The notes under the pieces are model-generated. The model saw nothing but the letters and a program-made list of their open reading frames with translations. It had not been told where the DNA came from and did no database searches. Positions 38,278-47,389 of a stretch of 64,000 bases of DNA are shown piece by piece; position 1 is the first letter of the stretch, and every line of letters begins with the position of its first letter. Source of the stretch: JAZKFT01 sp039925965 (GTDB lineage: Bacteria; Bacteroidota; Bacteroidia; Chitinophagales; Chitinophagaceae); the NCBI GenBank assembly GCA_039925965.1, contig JBDSXW010000022.1:1-64000 (forward strand), in the 5' to 3' direction. The translations under genes were made by a program, and so were the position numbers.

Positions 38278-38814
38278 ATGCTGATCGACATTGTGTTTCT
38301 GGCACTTATGGTCATCGCCGTTTTCAAAGGCTTTAGTAAAGGCCTGATCATAGCCCTTTTTTCGGTAGTGGCTTATATAGTGGGTATTGCCGCCGCACTG
38401 AAGCTGAGCACAGTGGTTGCCAACCGACTGAAAGACAGTATTAGCGTAAGCAACCAATGGCTGCCCGTAATATCGTTCGCGGTGGTATTTATCATTGTAG
38501 TAATCCTGGTGAGATTAGGCGCGAAGCTGATTGAAAAGACCTTCCAGGTGGCCTTGCTGGGTTGGGTAAACAGACTGGCAGGTATATTGCTTTTTATTGT
38601 TATTTATACCCTTATTTACAGCGTGGTATTGTTTTACGCAGATAAAATGGGCCTGCTCAAACCGGAAACCATCGCTACATCGAATAGCTATAATTACATT
38701 GCGCCATGGGGACCCAAAGTGATCGATGGGTTGGCAAAGCTGATCCCGGTTTTCAAGGACATGTTCAGCGATCTGGAATCTTTTTTTGATAGCCTGGCAA
38801 AAAAAGCAGCATGA
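38278..38814 (+). CDS. CvpA family membrane protein
   Basis: A 178-residue protein with four hydrophobic helices (2-20, 25-45, 62-82, 98-120) and the CvpA start IDIVFLALMVIAVFKGFSKGLI with the conserved GfxKGl turn. CvpA homologues are inner-membrane proteins linked to colicin V production and envelope integrity in other bacteria. Here it follows the yqeY gene by 95 nt. Downstream sequence 38815-39065 holds GGTCAATGGTC-like repeats and no gene. Confidence 0.85.
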   Translation: MLIDIVFLALMVIAVFKGFSKGLIIALFSVVAYIVGIAAALKLSTVVANRLKDSISVSNQWLPVISFAVVFIIVVILVRLGAKLIEKTFQVALLGWVNRLAGILLFIVIYTLIYSVVLFYADKMGLLKPETIATSNSYNYIAPWGPKVIDGLAKLIPVFKDMFSDLESFFDSLAKKAA

Positions 38815-39065
38815 TTGCTGGAGCCCGTTCCGGGTCAATGGTCCTTGGGTCAATAGGTCACTAATACATTTATTCCGCGGGAGCCCACGGAGCCATTTTT
38901 CCCAATCATTTTATAGCGGTTGGCGATATTTAATGGCGTGAAAGGAAGTGGTAACGACGGGTATTTTTCCGCAGATTTTAAGTGTACCGATTATTTTAAG
39001 TACACTTGAACTAAATTGAGGAAGATTGGTAATTTTAAGACAGACCCATTTTTACAAATCAGGCA

Positions 39066-39842
39066 ATGCAATACGAAATAAAACAGTTAGATAAATTTAA
39101 ATACATTGAAGAGGGAGCGGGGGAGCCGCTGGTGCTTTTGCATGGGCTTTTTGGCGGGCTGAGTAATTTCGAGCCGCTGATTGAACATTTTAAAAAGAAT
39201 TACAAGGTGGTAGTGCCGATGTTGCCGCTGTTTGAACTGGATATTTTTCATACGACAGTGGGCGGTTTGCAGAAACATGTGCAGCGGTTTATAGAAGCGA
39301 TGGACTACAAAAACATTCATTTGCTGGGCAATTCGCTGGGTGGGCACGTGGGGCTGGTACATGTACTGAAAACCCCCGAGCGGATCAAATCGCTGATTTT
39401 AACCGGGAGTTCAGGTTTATTCGAAAACGGGATGGGTGACACCTACCCCAAACGTGGTGATTACGAGTATATCAGGAAGAAAACGGAAATGACCTTTTAC
39501 GATCCAAAAACAGCTACCAAAGCCCTGGTCGACGAAGTTTTTGAGATTACCAACAACCGCATTAAAGTGATCAAGATTATTGCGCTGGCAAAAAGTGCGA
39601 TCCGTAATAACCTGGGCGAAGAACTCAGCCAGATCAAAAAACCTACGCTCCTGATATGGGGTAACAATGACATTATAACGCCCCCGTTTGTGGCCAGAGA
39701 ATTTAATAAACTCATACCCAATAGCGAGCTCCATCTCGTAGATAAGTGCGGACACGCTCCCATGATGGAGACGCCTGAAGAATTTAATGAGATTTTAAGT
39801 AAATTTTTAACGAAACTCAATGAACCCGCAGCGGTTGCCTGA
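39066..39842 (+). CDS. Alpha/beta hydrolase
   Basis: A 258-residue alpha/beta hydrolase-fold enzyme. The oxyanion strand is PLVLLHGLFGG, the nucleophile elbow GNSLGGHVG (Ser about 91), the acid in LLIWGNNDIITPP, and the catalytic His in KCGHAPMMETPEEF. All parts of the triad are present. The substrate is unknown, probably an ester. It precedes the CBS-domain gene by 26 nt, which suggests one operon. Confidence 0.88.
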   Translation: MQYEIKQLDKFKYIEEGAGEPLVLLHGLFGGLSNFEPLIEHFKKNYKVVVPMLPLFELDIFHTTVGGLQKHVQRFIEAMDYKNIHLLGNSLGGHVGLVHVLKTPERIKSLILTGSSGLFENGMGDTYPKRGDYEYIRKKTEMTFYDPKTATKALVDEVFEITNNRIKVIKIIALAKSAIRNNLGEELSQIKKPTLLIWGNNDIITPPFVAREFNKLIPNSELHLVDKCGHAPMMETPEEFNEILSKFLTKLNEPAAVA

Positions 39843-39868
39843 CGTATCCTGTCTGTATAAAGTAACAA

Positions 39869-40528
39869 ATGCTCAATCATCAGCTAATATCATCGCACAT
39901 TACCTCGCTCAAACCCAACCAAACCGTTGAAGAGGCACTGGCGACCATGGACGATCTTGAAATTCACCAATTACCCGTAGTAGAAGAAGGAATATATAAA
40001 GGCTTACTGGAAGAAGAAGACCTGCTGGAAGCCAACTCCAAACAGATACTGGAAGAACTGTTATATGATTACCATCCATTTTCGGTAAACGGGGAAGACC
40101 ATATTTTAAACGCTGTCAAACTTTCTGCTGATCATCAACTAAATGTTATCCCCGTTGTAGACGAAGACAAGCACTACCTCGGATCGATAGCCGTAAACGA
40201 CCTGTTCAGGCAACATGCTAAAATAAGTGGAGCCGAAGACCTCGGTGGTTTAATAGTATTGGAAATCGATAAGTCCCAATATTCATTTGGCGAGATAAGC
40301 AGGCTGGTAGAAACCAACGACGCATTAATTACCCAATTGAATACCTATGTGGATGCGGTTTCCGGCAAGATGACCATCACACTGCGGATCAATAAAATTG
40401 AAGTAAGCGACATCATTGCCACCTTTCAGCGATACGAATACCACGTGGTCTATTTCTTTGGAAAAGAGGAATATGAAAATGAGTTGAAACACAATTTCAA
40501 CCACCTTATGAATTATCTCGACTTATAG
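39869..40528 (+). CDS. CBS-domain protein with C-terminal ACT-like domain
   Basis: A 219-residue cytoplasmic sensor protein. Two CBS motifs are visible, residues about 1-55 (SLKPNQTVEEALATMDDLEIHQLPVVEEG) and about 65-125 (VNGEDHILNAVKLSADHQLNVIPVVDED), followed by a region with an ACT-like pattern (LIVLEIDKSQYSFGEISRLVETND). CBS pairs usually bind adenylates. The partner protein is not evident from neighbours. Confidence 0.85.
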   Translation: MLNHQLISSHITSLKPNQTVEEALATMDDLEIHQLPVVEEGIYKGLLEEEDLLEANSKQILEELLYDYHPFSVNGEDHILNAVKLSADHQLNVIPVVDEDKHYLGSIAVNDLFRQHAKISGAEDLGGLIVLEIDKSQYSFGEISRLVETNDALITQLNTYVDAVSGKMTITLRINKIEVSDIIATFQRYEYHVVYFFGKEEYENELKHNFNHLMNYLDL

Positions 40529-40559
40529 CCTATTTCAATCCTTCGAAATAAGTCTCGCG

Positions 40560-40588
40560 AAGCCCCTGAAAGAGGGGCTTTATTTTTC
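40560..40588 (+). terminator. Terminator after the CBS-domain gene
   Basis: AAGCCCC and GGGGCTT pair around TGAAAGA, followed by TATTTTT. Confidence 0.85.
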
Positions 40589-40650
40589 AACCTACCTTTA
40601 TGCCGAAATAAAAAAGCACGATTTTAAGCACCCCTGGGCGTTTATCCGGA

Positions 40651-40685
40651 TTGTTTCGGGAGAGGGCAGGGAGGCTGTATCTTTG
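40651..40685 (+). promoter_or_regulatory. Promoter of the ABC exporter gene
   Basis: TTG at 40651-40653 and TATCTTTG at 40678-40685 with a 24-nt spacer fit the Bacteroidota consensus at its long end. The -7 box is 8 nt from the ATG, which implies a nearly leaderless transcript. Confidence 0.5.
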
Positions 40686-40693
40686 CCATCCTT

Positions 40694-42535
40694 ATGGCGG
40701 AAAAACAAAAGAAAAGAGTTTTTGATTTTACACTGTTGCGGCGGGTTTACCAGTTTGTAAAGCCATACCGCAAACAATTTTACTGGTCACTTTTTTTATC
40801 GCTGTTACTTGCCGTACTTTCTCCAGTCCGCGGGCTCTTTATTCAGTACACAGTAGATAAAGGCATTAAAGCCAATACCCATAACATTCCGCACTGGCTA
40901 AACAATTGGTTCGACAAAATTTCGGGCAATGATGTGGTGCAGTTCATTATCATCATCAGTGTGCTTCAGATTGCCTTACTGCTGCTGGAGACGGTGATCC
41001 GCTTTACCTTTTCTTTTACCACAGCCTGGCTGGGCCAGCACGTCATCAAAGACCTGCGTGTGGCTGTATACAAAAAGTTATTGGGTGTAAACCTGCGGCA
41101 GTTTGATACAACGCCGATCGGTACCCTTACCACCCGAACCATTAACGATATTGAAAGTATCAACGATATTTTCAGCGATGGCCTGATACCGATAGTAGCG
41201 GACCTGCTAACAATCATATTTACCCTTGGCACCATGTTCTGGATCGACTGGCAGCTGACGCTGGTCTGCCTGATCCCTTTCCCGTTAATGCTGGTAGCTA
41301 CTTATTATTTTAAAGAAAGCGTCAACAAATCTTTTATAAAAGTGCGCAATGCGGTAAGCAACCTTAACGCTTTTGTGCAGGAACACCTTACTGGCATGCA
41401 GGTGGTGCAGGCTTTTGCGTCAGAAGAACGCGAGATGGGGAAATTTACTGCGATCAACCGCGAGCACCGGAATGCCAATATCAAAGCAATATTTGCCTAT
41501 TCTGTTTTTTTTCCGGTGGTTGAAGTTGTGCTGGCGGTAAGCATGGGCTTGCTGGTATGGTGGGTAGCCCATATTGCCAACCTGCAGGTGGATAACCAGC
41601 CGGTGGAGATCAGTGGTAAACTGATCGCATTTATCCTGTTCCTCAATCAGATATTCAGACCATTACGAGTAATTGCCGATAAGTTCAACGTGATACAGAT
41701 GGGAATGGTAAGCAGCGAACGGGTATTTAAGGTGCTGGATAATGACGATGTGACGGCGGATGAAGGAGTCATCGACCAGCTCATGAAAGGCGAACTGGAA
41801 TTTGATCAGGTTTGGTTTGCCTACAATGAACCCAACTATGTAATTTCTAATGTGTCTTTTACGATACAACCTGGTGAAACGTTGGCGATAGTCGGCCATA
41901 CAGGCAGCGGCAAAACCACCATCATATCCCTGCTCAACCGGCTGTACCAAATTCAAAAGGGGCGCATTTTAATAGATGGGATCAGCATTGACGACTATAC
42001 TATTGCAGCCCTGCGGCGGCAGATTGGCGTGGTGCTGCAGGATGTATTCCTGTTTAGCGGGAGCATACTTGACAATGTCACGCTGCGTAACCCCGATATC
42101 AAAAAAGAGCAGGTGGTAGAAGCCGCTAAACTAATTGGGGTGCATGAGTTTATTATGCAATTGCCGGGCGACTACGACTACAATGTAATGGAACGAGGTG
42201 CCACCTTAAGCGTAGGCCAGCGCCAGTTGCTCAGCTTCATCCGCTGCCTGTTGTACAACCCATCCATCCTTATTTTGGATGAAGCCACCAGCAGCATCGA
42301 CACCGAAAGTGAGCAGCTGATCCAGCAAGCCATTGACAAGTTGATTGCCGGCCGCACAGCAATCATTATTGCCCACCGCCTTAGCACCATCCGCAAAGCT
42401 GACACCATTCTGGTACTAGATAAGGGAGAAGTAAAAGAAACCGGCAACCATGAGGAGCTGCTTGCTCATGGTGGGTTTTATGCAAAGCTGTATGAGATGC
42501 AATATGAGAAAAAGTCCCAACTGCGGAGGGTTTAG
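40694..42535 (+). CDS. ABC exporter, fused membrane and ATPase domains (MsbA-like)
   Basis: A 613-residue half-transporter. Six membrane helices (residues about 25-320) are followed by an ATPase domain with Walker A GHTGSGKTT near residue 401, the Q-loop VVLQDVFLFSG, the signature LSVGQRQLLSF, Walker B ILILDEATSSID and the H-loop IIIAHRLSTI. This is the lipid/drug/peptide exporter type that works as a homo- or heterodimer. A second half-transporter is not adjacent, so a homodimer is likely. The substrate is unknown; MsbA-like lipid flipping is one option. Confidence 0.9.
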   Translation: MAEKQKKRVFDFTLLRRVYQFVKPYRKQFYWSLFLSLLLAVLSPVRGLFIQYTVDKGIKANTHNIPHWLNNWFDKISGNDVVQFIIIISVLQIALLLLETVIRFTFSFTTAWLGQHVIKDLRVAVYKKLLGVNLRQFDTTPIGTLTTRTINDIESINDIFSDGLIPIVADLLTIIFTLGTMFWIDWQLTLVCLIPFPLMLVATYYFKESVNKSFIKVRNAVSNLNAFVQEHLTGMQVVQAFASEEREMGKFTAINREHRNANIKAIFAYSVFFPVVEVVLAVSMGLLVWWVAHIANLQVDNQPVEISGKLIAFILFLNQIFRPLRVIADKFNVIQMGMVSSERVFKVLDNDDVTADEGVIDQLMKGELEFDQVWFAYNEPNYVISNVSFTIQPGETLAIVGHTGSGKTTIISLLNRLYQIQKGRILIDGISIDDYTIAALRRQIGVVLQDVFLFSGSILDNVTLRNPDIKKEQVVEAAKLIGVHEFIMQLPGDYDYNVMERGATLSVGQRQLLSFIRCLLYNPSILILDEATSSIDTESEQLIQQAIDKLIAGRTAIIIAHRLSTIRKADTILVLDKGEVKETGNHEELLAHGGFYAKLYEMQYEKKSQLRRV

Positions 42536-42962
42536 GTTCAAGGTTCCAGGTCAATGGTCATTCGGTCAGTGGTCAATAGCTCTTTGGGTGAATAGTCATT
42601 TGTGACCTGTTACAACCTTTTTTTGGGTGATTCTGGCAACTCAATTGCCTAACTTAGAACTCTCTTACCAATCGTAAATTAAGCTGCGTGATTTTTGTAA
42701 AGAAGTGTTATGATAACTCCCGGGAAAAGAGTTTCTGTTTGGGCTAGGATGGTGCCTGGTTCATTCATCGATACTTCTTTCATTCATTACTTGGTTTATT
42801 GACCATATCAGTTATCTAATATCTCGCCACCACTTATTTCAAAATCAATCTTAACCCCTTGACCAGAACTGACAGGGGCATGCAATGTCAGGGAAGCTAA
42901 CTCTGAACGCTCACTGGTATGACCTTTTAGGTTTTGCACGGAGCCGCTCTCATAACTGTCGT

Positions 42963-42995
42963 AAAAAAAGCGGCAACCCAATCAGGTCGCCGCTT
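42963..42995 (-). terminator. Terminator of the rplM-rpsI-rpsB-tsf operon
   Basis: On the minus strand AAGCGGC and GCCGCTT pair around a 19-nt loop, followed by a run of seven T. It lies 60 nt after the tsf stop. The gap 42536-42962 has GGTCA-type repeats near the ABC gene and otherwise no gene. Confidence 0.75.
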
Positions 42996-43002
42996 CTGTC
43001 TA

Positions 43003-43035
43003 AGGGTTGCCAACGTTTGAAAGGTTGGCAACCCT
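43003..43035. repeat. Palindromic repeat R2 after tsf
   Basis: AGGGTTGCCAAC and GTTGGCAACCCT are perfect 12-bp inverted arms with a 9-nt loop (GTTTGAAAG). There is no T tract, so it is more likely a REP-type repeat or transcript-end protector than a terminator. It lies between the tsf stop and the terminator. Confidence 0.75.
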
Positions 43036-43056
43036 GCAATAAACCCTGTAATGGTA

Positions 43057-43902
43057 TTATCCCAACGCCACACGTTTGAAAGCGATTACTTTCAAATCAG
43101 CGTCTACACTCTTTAAGTAATCAGCTACTGATTTGCTGCCGTCTTTTACAAAAGCCTGGCTCAGCAAAGTGGTTTCTTTGAAGAAAGCGTTCAGCTTGCC
43201 ATCAGCGATCTTGGCGATCATTTCAGCTGGCTTACCTGCCATTTTTGGGTCGTTGGTAATAACGTCGGTAACGATGGCTCTTTCACGTTCTACAGTTTCA
43301 GCAGGAACGCTGTCGCTGTCTACTGCTACGGGGTTCAGGGCGGCGATTTGCATGGCCACATCTTTACCAGCATCAGCAGCTCCTTTGTTAAGCCCTACCA
43401 ATACACCCATGCGGTTAGAACCATGGATATAAGAAGATACGAATTCAGCATCGATCCTTTCGAACTTGCTGATACCGATTTTTTCGCCGATAGAAGCCAG
43501 CTTGTCGTTGATGAGTTCAGACACTTTTGCGCCATTGATCTCTACATTGTTTAGTTCATCTACGCTCTTTACATCGCCGTTGATAGCGGCATCCATGATA
43601 CTTTGTGTGAACCCGATAAAGTCAGCATTCTTGCTTACGAAGTCAGTTTCGCAGCTCAGGCATATTACGATACCGGTTTTGTTATCGGCAGTCGTTTTAG
43701 CCAATACCACGCCCTCTTTAGCGTCGCGGTCGCTGCGGAGGGCAGCTACTTTTTGACCTTTTTTACGCAACCAGTCGATGGCCGCTTCGAAGTCGCCATT
43801 GCTTTCTGTTAAGGCCTTGCGGCAATCCATCATTCCGGCACCTGTTGCCTGACGCAGCTTGTTAATATCAGCTGCGGTGATGGCTACTGTTGTTTCGCTC
43901 AT
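43057..43902 (-). CDS. tsf: Translation elongation factor Ts
   Basis: Nucleotide exchange factor for EF-Tu in the cytoplasm. A 281-residue protein with the N-terminal UBA-like domain (ITAADINKLRQATGAGMMDCRKAL), the signature CETDFVSKNADF and core domains of normal length. It is the last gene of a four-gene ribosomal cluster and is separated from rpsB by 437 nt. Confidence 0.97.
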   Translation of the reverse strand: MSETTVAITAADINKLRQATGAGMMDCRKALTESNGDFEAAIDWLRKKGQKVAALRSDRDAKEGVVLAKTTADNKTGIVICLSCETDFVSKNADFIGFTQSIMDAAINGDVKSVDELNNVEINGAKVSELINDKLASIGEKIGISKFERIDAEFVSSYIHGSNRMGVLVGLNKGAADAGKDVAMQIAALNPVAVDSDSVPAETVERERAIVTDVITNDPKMAGKPAEMIAKIADGKLNAFFKETTLLSQAFVKDGSKSVADYLKSVDADLKVIAFKRVALG

Positions 43903-43989
43903 AAAAATAAATTTGAGATGTTATAATGATTTGGGCACACAGATGGTACGGAGCGGACGGCCTGCCCCGATTATTTCGGGCATGCACAC

Positions 43990-44103
43990 GGATTTTTTCT
44001 AGTGAGAAAATCCGGGTCTGTCGCCGCCAACGACCACCTCTTACCTGTTTTTAAAAGACCTTGAATTGGAAAAGACCAATGCTGTTGAAGGCTTTGGTCT
44101 TTT
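43990..44103 (-). terminator. Two hairpins between rpsB and tsf
   Basis: CGGATTTT and AAAATCCG (43991-44015) and AAAAGACCAA with TTGGTCTTTT (44070-44103) are inverted repeats, the second ending in T and preceded by A, so it could stop transcription in either direction. They may tune tsf relative to rpsB. The rest of 43903-44339 shows no gene. Confidence 0.55.
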
Positions 44104-44339
44104 CTTATGATGTAATAATATCTATATCCTTTCTTGTGATGGTATTAAAAGCCGTCCCGAAAAAGTTCAATAAAACAAATTTACCTGAACGGAGCGTCGC
44201 CAATGTCGCCCAATAGTAGTAATCAGCTGGGCTCAAAGAAACCCCTTTTGTATTACTACAGTATTAAGCCTCAGCAGTTGAAGTTGAAATGTGCGTCGTT
44301 TTTACCAATTACTAATCAACCAATCAACTAATCATCTGA

Positions 44340-45290
44340 TTAACGTCCACCCGGGCGACGTCCACCGCCACCACCTGGTCCGCCAGCACCGGCAGGACGA
44401 CGTCCGCCACCGGCACTACCGCCACCACCTGGGCGATTTCCACCTGCACCGCCGGCGTTGCCACCACGGTTACCGGTTCCACGCCCACCAGCGCGGCTTC
44501 CACCTCTTTCACGGCCACCTTCGTCACCATCCATTTTGAATGAAGGACGGTCGTCACCATCGTTATCATCAACCACACCGTCTTCGTCTTTCGCAATCTG
44601 ACGCTCAGCCAAGCCTTCAGCGATTGCAGCAGTAACGTAATTACAAATAATAGCGATTGATTTTGTAGCATCATCATTAGCTGGTACCGCAAAATCCACT
44701 TTGTTGGGATCGCTGTTGGTATCTACCATGCCGAATGTTGTGATGTTTAATTTTTTTGCTTCGGCCAAAGCGATATGCTCGTGTCCGATATCTACCAGGA
44801 ACAAAGCAGCAGGGATACGGCCCATGTTGGCGATACCACCCAGCACTTTTTCAAGCTTGTCTTTATCACGACCTAAAGTCAGCCGCTCTTTTTTAGTAAG
44901 GCTGTCAATGCTGCCATCGCCCAACAATTTTTCAATGCTTTGCATTTTCTTTACGCTTTTACGAACGGTATTGAAATTGGTAAGCATACCACCCAACCAA
45001 CGCTCGGTAGCGTAAGGCATATTTACTTTCTTGGCACATTCGCTTACGATTTCTTTAGCCTGTTTCTTGGTAGCAACAAACATGATCTTCTTACCACTTT
45101 TAGCGATCTGCTTCATGGCAGCTGCAGTTTCCCGCAGGCACTCGGTGGTTTTGTTGAGATCGATGATGTGGATACCTTTTTTCTCGGCGAAGATGTAAGG
45201 CAACATCTTTGGGTTCCACTTTTTCTTCAGGTGACCGAAGTGTACGCCTGCTTCCAGAAGCTGTTGTTGAAGTGAAGTATTTGATTCCAT
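44340..45290 (-). CDS. rpsB: Ribosomal protein S2 with Gly/Arg-rich C-terminal tail
   Basis: Small-subunit protein S2. Residues 1-230 are a normal S2: LLEAGVHFGHLKKKWNPKM, YIFAEKKGIHIIDL, RWLGGMLTNF, ALFLVDIGHEHIALAEA and the sugar-phosphate-like FAVPANDDATKSI. After about residue 245 the chain continues for about 70 residues made almost only of G, R, A, P, S and N, with an acidic bridge (VVDDNDGDD) before it. Ordinary S2 proteins end near residue 240-260. The tail looks like an RGG-type, RNA-binding, disordered extension. It lies between rpsI and tsf. Confidence 0.95.
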   Translation of the reverse strand: MESNTSLQQQLLEAGVHFGHLKKKWNPKMLPYIFAEKKGIHIIDLNKTTECLRETAAAMKQIAKSGKKIMFVATKKQAKEIVSECAKKVNMPYATERWLGGMLTNFNTVRKSVKKMQSIEKLLGDGSIDSLTKKERLTLGRDKDKLEKVLGGIANMGRIPAALFLVDIGHEHIALAEAKKLNITTFGMVDTNSDPNKVDFAVPANDDATKSIAIICNYVTAAIAEGLAERQIAKDEDGVVDDNDGDDRPSFKMDGDEGGRERGGSRAGGRGTGNRGGNAGGAGGNRPGGGGSAGGGRRPAGAGGPGGGGGRRPGGR

Positions 45291-45393
45291 TTCTTTTCTA
45301 TTAAGGTGATGATTATTAATTATTGATTATTAATTATTGGTTACAGATTAAGCTGCTTTCGCACAATAATCAATAATCTGTAATGAGTAATAA

Positions 45394-45783
45394 TTAGCGT
45401 TTGCTGAACTGGAAGCTGCGACGTGCCTTCTTCTTACCTGGTTTTTTACGTTCTACCTGGCGGCTGTCGCGGGTTAATAAACCAGCAGCTTTCAAAGCAG
45501 GGCGTAATTCAGGGTTTATTTCAATCAGGGCGCGGCTGATGCCCAGCTTTACAGCTTCGGCCTGGCCTTTAACACCACCACCGGTAGCATTCACCACGAT
45601 ATCGTATTTGTCAATAGATTCAACGGTTTTAAGAGCCACTTCTACCTGATTTTGCAGGTAAACCATTGGAAAGTAGGTTTTGTAGTCTTTGCCATTTATA
45701 GTAATAGCGCCTGTTCCTCTTGTAACGAATACACGTGTTACTGCTTCTTTACGGCGACCAACAGATTTTGTTTGCTTTTCCAT
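45394..45783 (-). CDS. rpsI: Ribosomal protein S9
   Basis: A 129-residue small-subunit protein whose basic C-terminus reaches the P site. Motifs are SVGRRKEAVTRVFV, GGGVKGQAEAVKLGISRAL and the end KKPGKKKARRSFQFSKR. The normal SKR terminus is present. It follows rplM in the standard L13-S9 order; the spacer between them (45784-45911) is A+T-rich with TTAGTACTTAGAT repeats. Confidence 0.97.
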   Translation of the reverse strand: MEKQTKSVGRRKEAVTRVFVTRGTGAITINGKDYKTYFPMVYLQNQVEVALKTVESIDKYDIVVNATGGGVKGQAEAVKLGISRALIEINPELRPALKAAGLLTRDSRQVERKKPGKKKARRSFQFSKR

Positions 45784-45911
45784 TTTTAAGTATTTAGTAC
45801 TTAGATATTAGTACTTAGATGATAATATTTAGATAGGATCCAGTAGTGAGACAATGTATTCAGATAATCAAAGGGCTTAATCTTTGTACTAAATACCAAT
45901 CGTCTTTGTAC

Positions 45912-46355
45912 TTAGAACTTTAATTCCTTTGGTTGTTGAGCACTGTGCGGATGAGCACTACCCGCGTACACATACAACTTCTTGACCATTTTGCGGCCCA
46001 AACGGTTTTTAGGAAGCATGCCTTTTACAGCTCTTTCCAAAATAGCATCCGGACGACGCTTTAAAAGGTTGCCGGCTGTTTCTTCTTTTTTACCACCTGG
46101 GTAGCCACTAAAGTTGATATAGGTTTTTTGCTCCAGTTTATCGCCGGTAAACACAACCTTGTCTGCATTGATAATGATTACATTGTCGCCGCAATCAACG
46201 TGGGGCGTGTAATAGGTCTTGTTCTTACCACGTAGAACAGATGCAATTCTTGCACACATGCGTCCGACGGTTTGATTGGTACCGTCTACAATATACCAGT
46301 TGTGCTGTACGGTAGCCTCATTCGCATGTTTGGTGGTGAAATGTAGTTTACTCAT
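45912..46355 (-). CDS. rplM: Ribosomal protein L13
   Basis: A 147-residue large-subunit protein. The start MSKLHFTTKHANEATVQHNWYIVDG is the family N-terminus; an open frame extending 44 codons upstream to 46487 overlaps a likely promoter and is not used. Conserved parts are GRMCARIASVLRGKNK, DCGDNVIIINADKV and ERAVKGMLPKNRLGRKM. It is the first gene of rplM-rpsI-rpsB-tsf. Confidence 0.96.
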   Translation of the reverse strand: MSKLHFTTKHANEATVQHNWYIVDGTNQTVGRMCARIASVLRGKNKTYYTPHVDCGDNVIIINADKVVFTGDKLEQKTYINFSGYPGGKKEETAGNLLKRRPDAILERAVKGMLPKNRLGRKMVKKLYVYAGSAHPHSAQQPKELKF

Positions 46356-46444
46356 AACTTGTTTTTCTTTATAAGCCCCCGGACCATCCTCCTGGTAGCT
46401 TTCATTTAAAAATATCCCGCCCGGATTTTTTTTCGAACGGGGTG

Positions 46445-46475
46445 CGAAGGTGTAGTACTTCATTATATTTTCCAA
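46445..46475 (-). promoter_or_regulatory. Possible promoter of the rplM operon
   Basis: On the minus strand TTG (46475-46473) is followed after 18 nt by TACACCTTCG (46454-46445) and CACC. The -7 box is imperfect (longer than TAnnTTTG), but the position, about 80 nt before the L13 ATG, is sensible. Confidence 0.3.
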
Positions 46476-46612
46476 GTTTTTGAACAACTAATTTTCAAGC
46501 ACACCTCGTAAGTTATTGATTTACAATAAAAATATTGCACCAAAATTTTATTGACTGCTTCAAATGCAGGCGGAATGCGGAAATATCTGTTGAATGTGGC
46601 TGGGAATGGCTG

Positions 46613-47062
46613 TCACTGCGGCTTATATACATCAGGGTTATGCCTTCGCATAAACCGGTGCGGTTCCGGAAGTTGGGTATAGCCAAATTGGGCGTATAAC
46701 CCATGGGCGTCTTTGGTGCCAAGAAGCCAGACCCGGAATCCCTGTAGGTCCTGATGGCTATGAATCACTTCCATTAACCATTTGGACAAGCCGAGCCCAC
46801 GGAAAGCAGCATCGATAAATACATCGCATAAGTATCCGAAGCTGGCGTAATCGGTGACTACCCTGGCCAGGCCAATTTGCCTGGCATCTTTATAGACCCC
46901 GAAGCAACAGGAGCCGGCAATTGATTTTCTGACCACTTCAATAGGGATATTTTGCGCCCAATAACTTTCATTGGCCAGATAATGTTGAATGTACTCCACA
47001 TGTAGTAACGCAGGGTCTGTCGTGATCAGGAAGCCATCTTTATGGCAAGGGATATGTTCCAT
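46613..47062 (-). CDS. GNAT-family N-acetyltransferase
   Basis: A 149-residue acetyltransferase. The central VARVVTDYASFGYLCDVFIDAAFRGLGLSKWLM has the beta-bulge and R/GxGxG-like acetyl-CoA loop (AFRGLGLS), and the end YAQFGYTQLPEPHRFMRRHN is characteristic of a small Bacteroidota/proteobacterial GNAT group. An ATG at 47062 is preferred over a TTG three codons upstream. The gap 47063-47389 contains no gene. The substrate is unknown. Confidence 0.85.
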   Translation of the reverse strand: MEHIPCHKDGFLITTDPALLHVEYIQHYLANESYWAQNIPIEVVRKSIAGSCCFGVYKDARQIGLARVVTDYASFGYLCDVFIDAAFRGLGLSKWLMEVIHSHQDLQGFRVWLLGTKDAHGLYAQFGYTQLPEPHRFMRRHNPDVYKPQ

Positions 47063-47389
47063 ATTATGCAATTGATGATGAAGATATTGGATGGTGTATA
47101 AACTGTGGACCCATTTTTATCAGGTGGAATGCGACGAATGGTGCGGAAGGATGGGAAGTGGAATAGGCACAGGATTATCCGATCTAGGGCAGCATGAATA
47201 GTGATTTGTTTTATCGGGTCACTAAATGATTTCCAGTATATCTGTTGTAGTCCTTCAGGGGCAACTGTAGCCCGGAATACCTACTTCCCGCTGGAAAAAA
47301 TCCGTGTTCCTCCCCGAAATAATCGAAGCAGGCCCTCCCATCAGTGTCAACTCTGCGCAAAACTCCTTAATTATCTTTTGTGAAAAAGT

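Noticed and set aside
45784..45911. Repeats between rplM and rpsI considered as a CRISPR-like array
   Set aside because: The repeats are short, adjacent and degenerate, with no unique spacers and no cas genes.
46356..46487. N-terminal extension of ribosomal protein L13
   Set aside because: The ATG at 46355 gives the normal L13 start, and the upstream frame overlaps a probable promoter.
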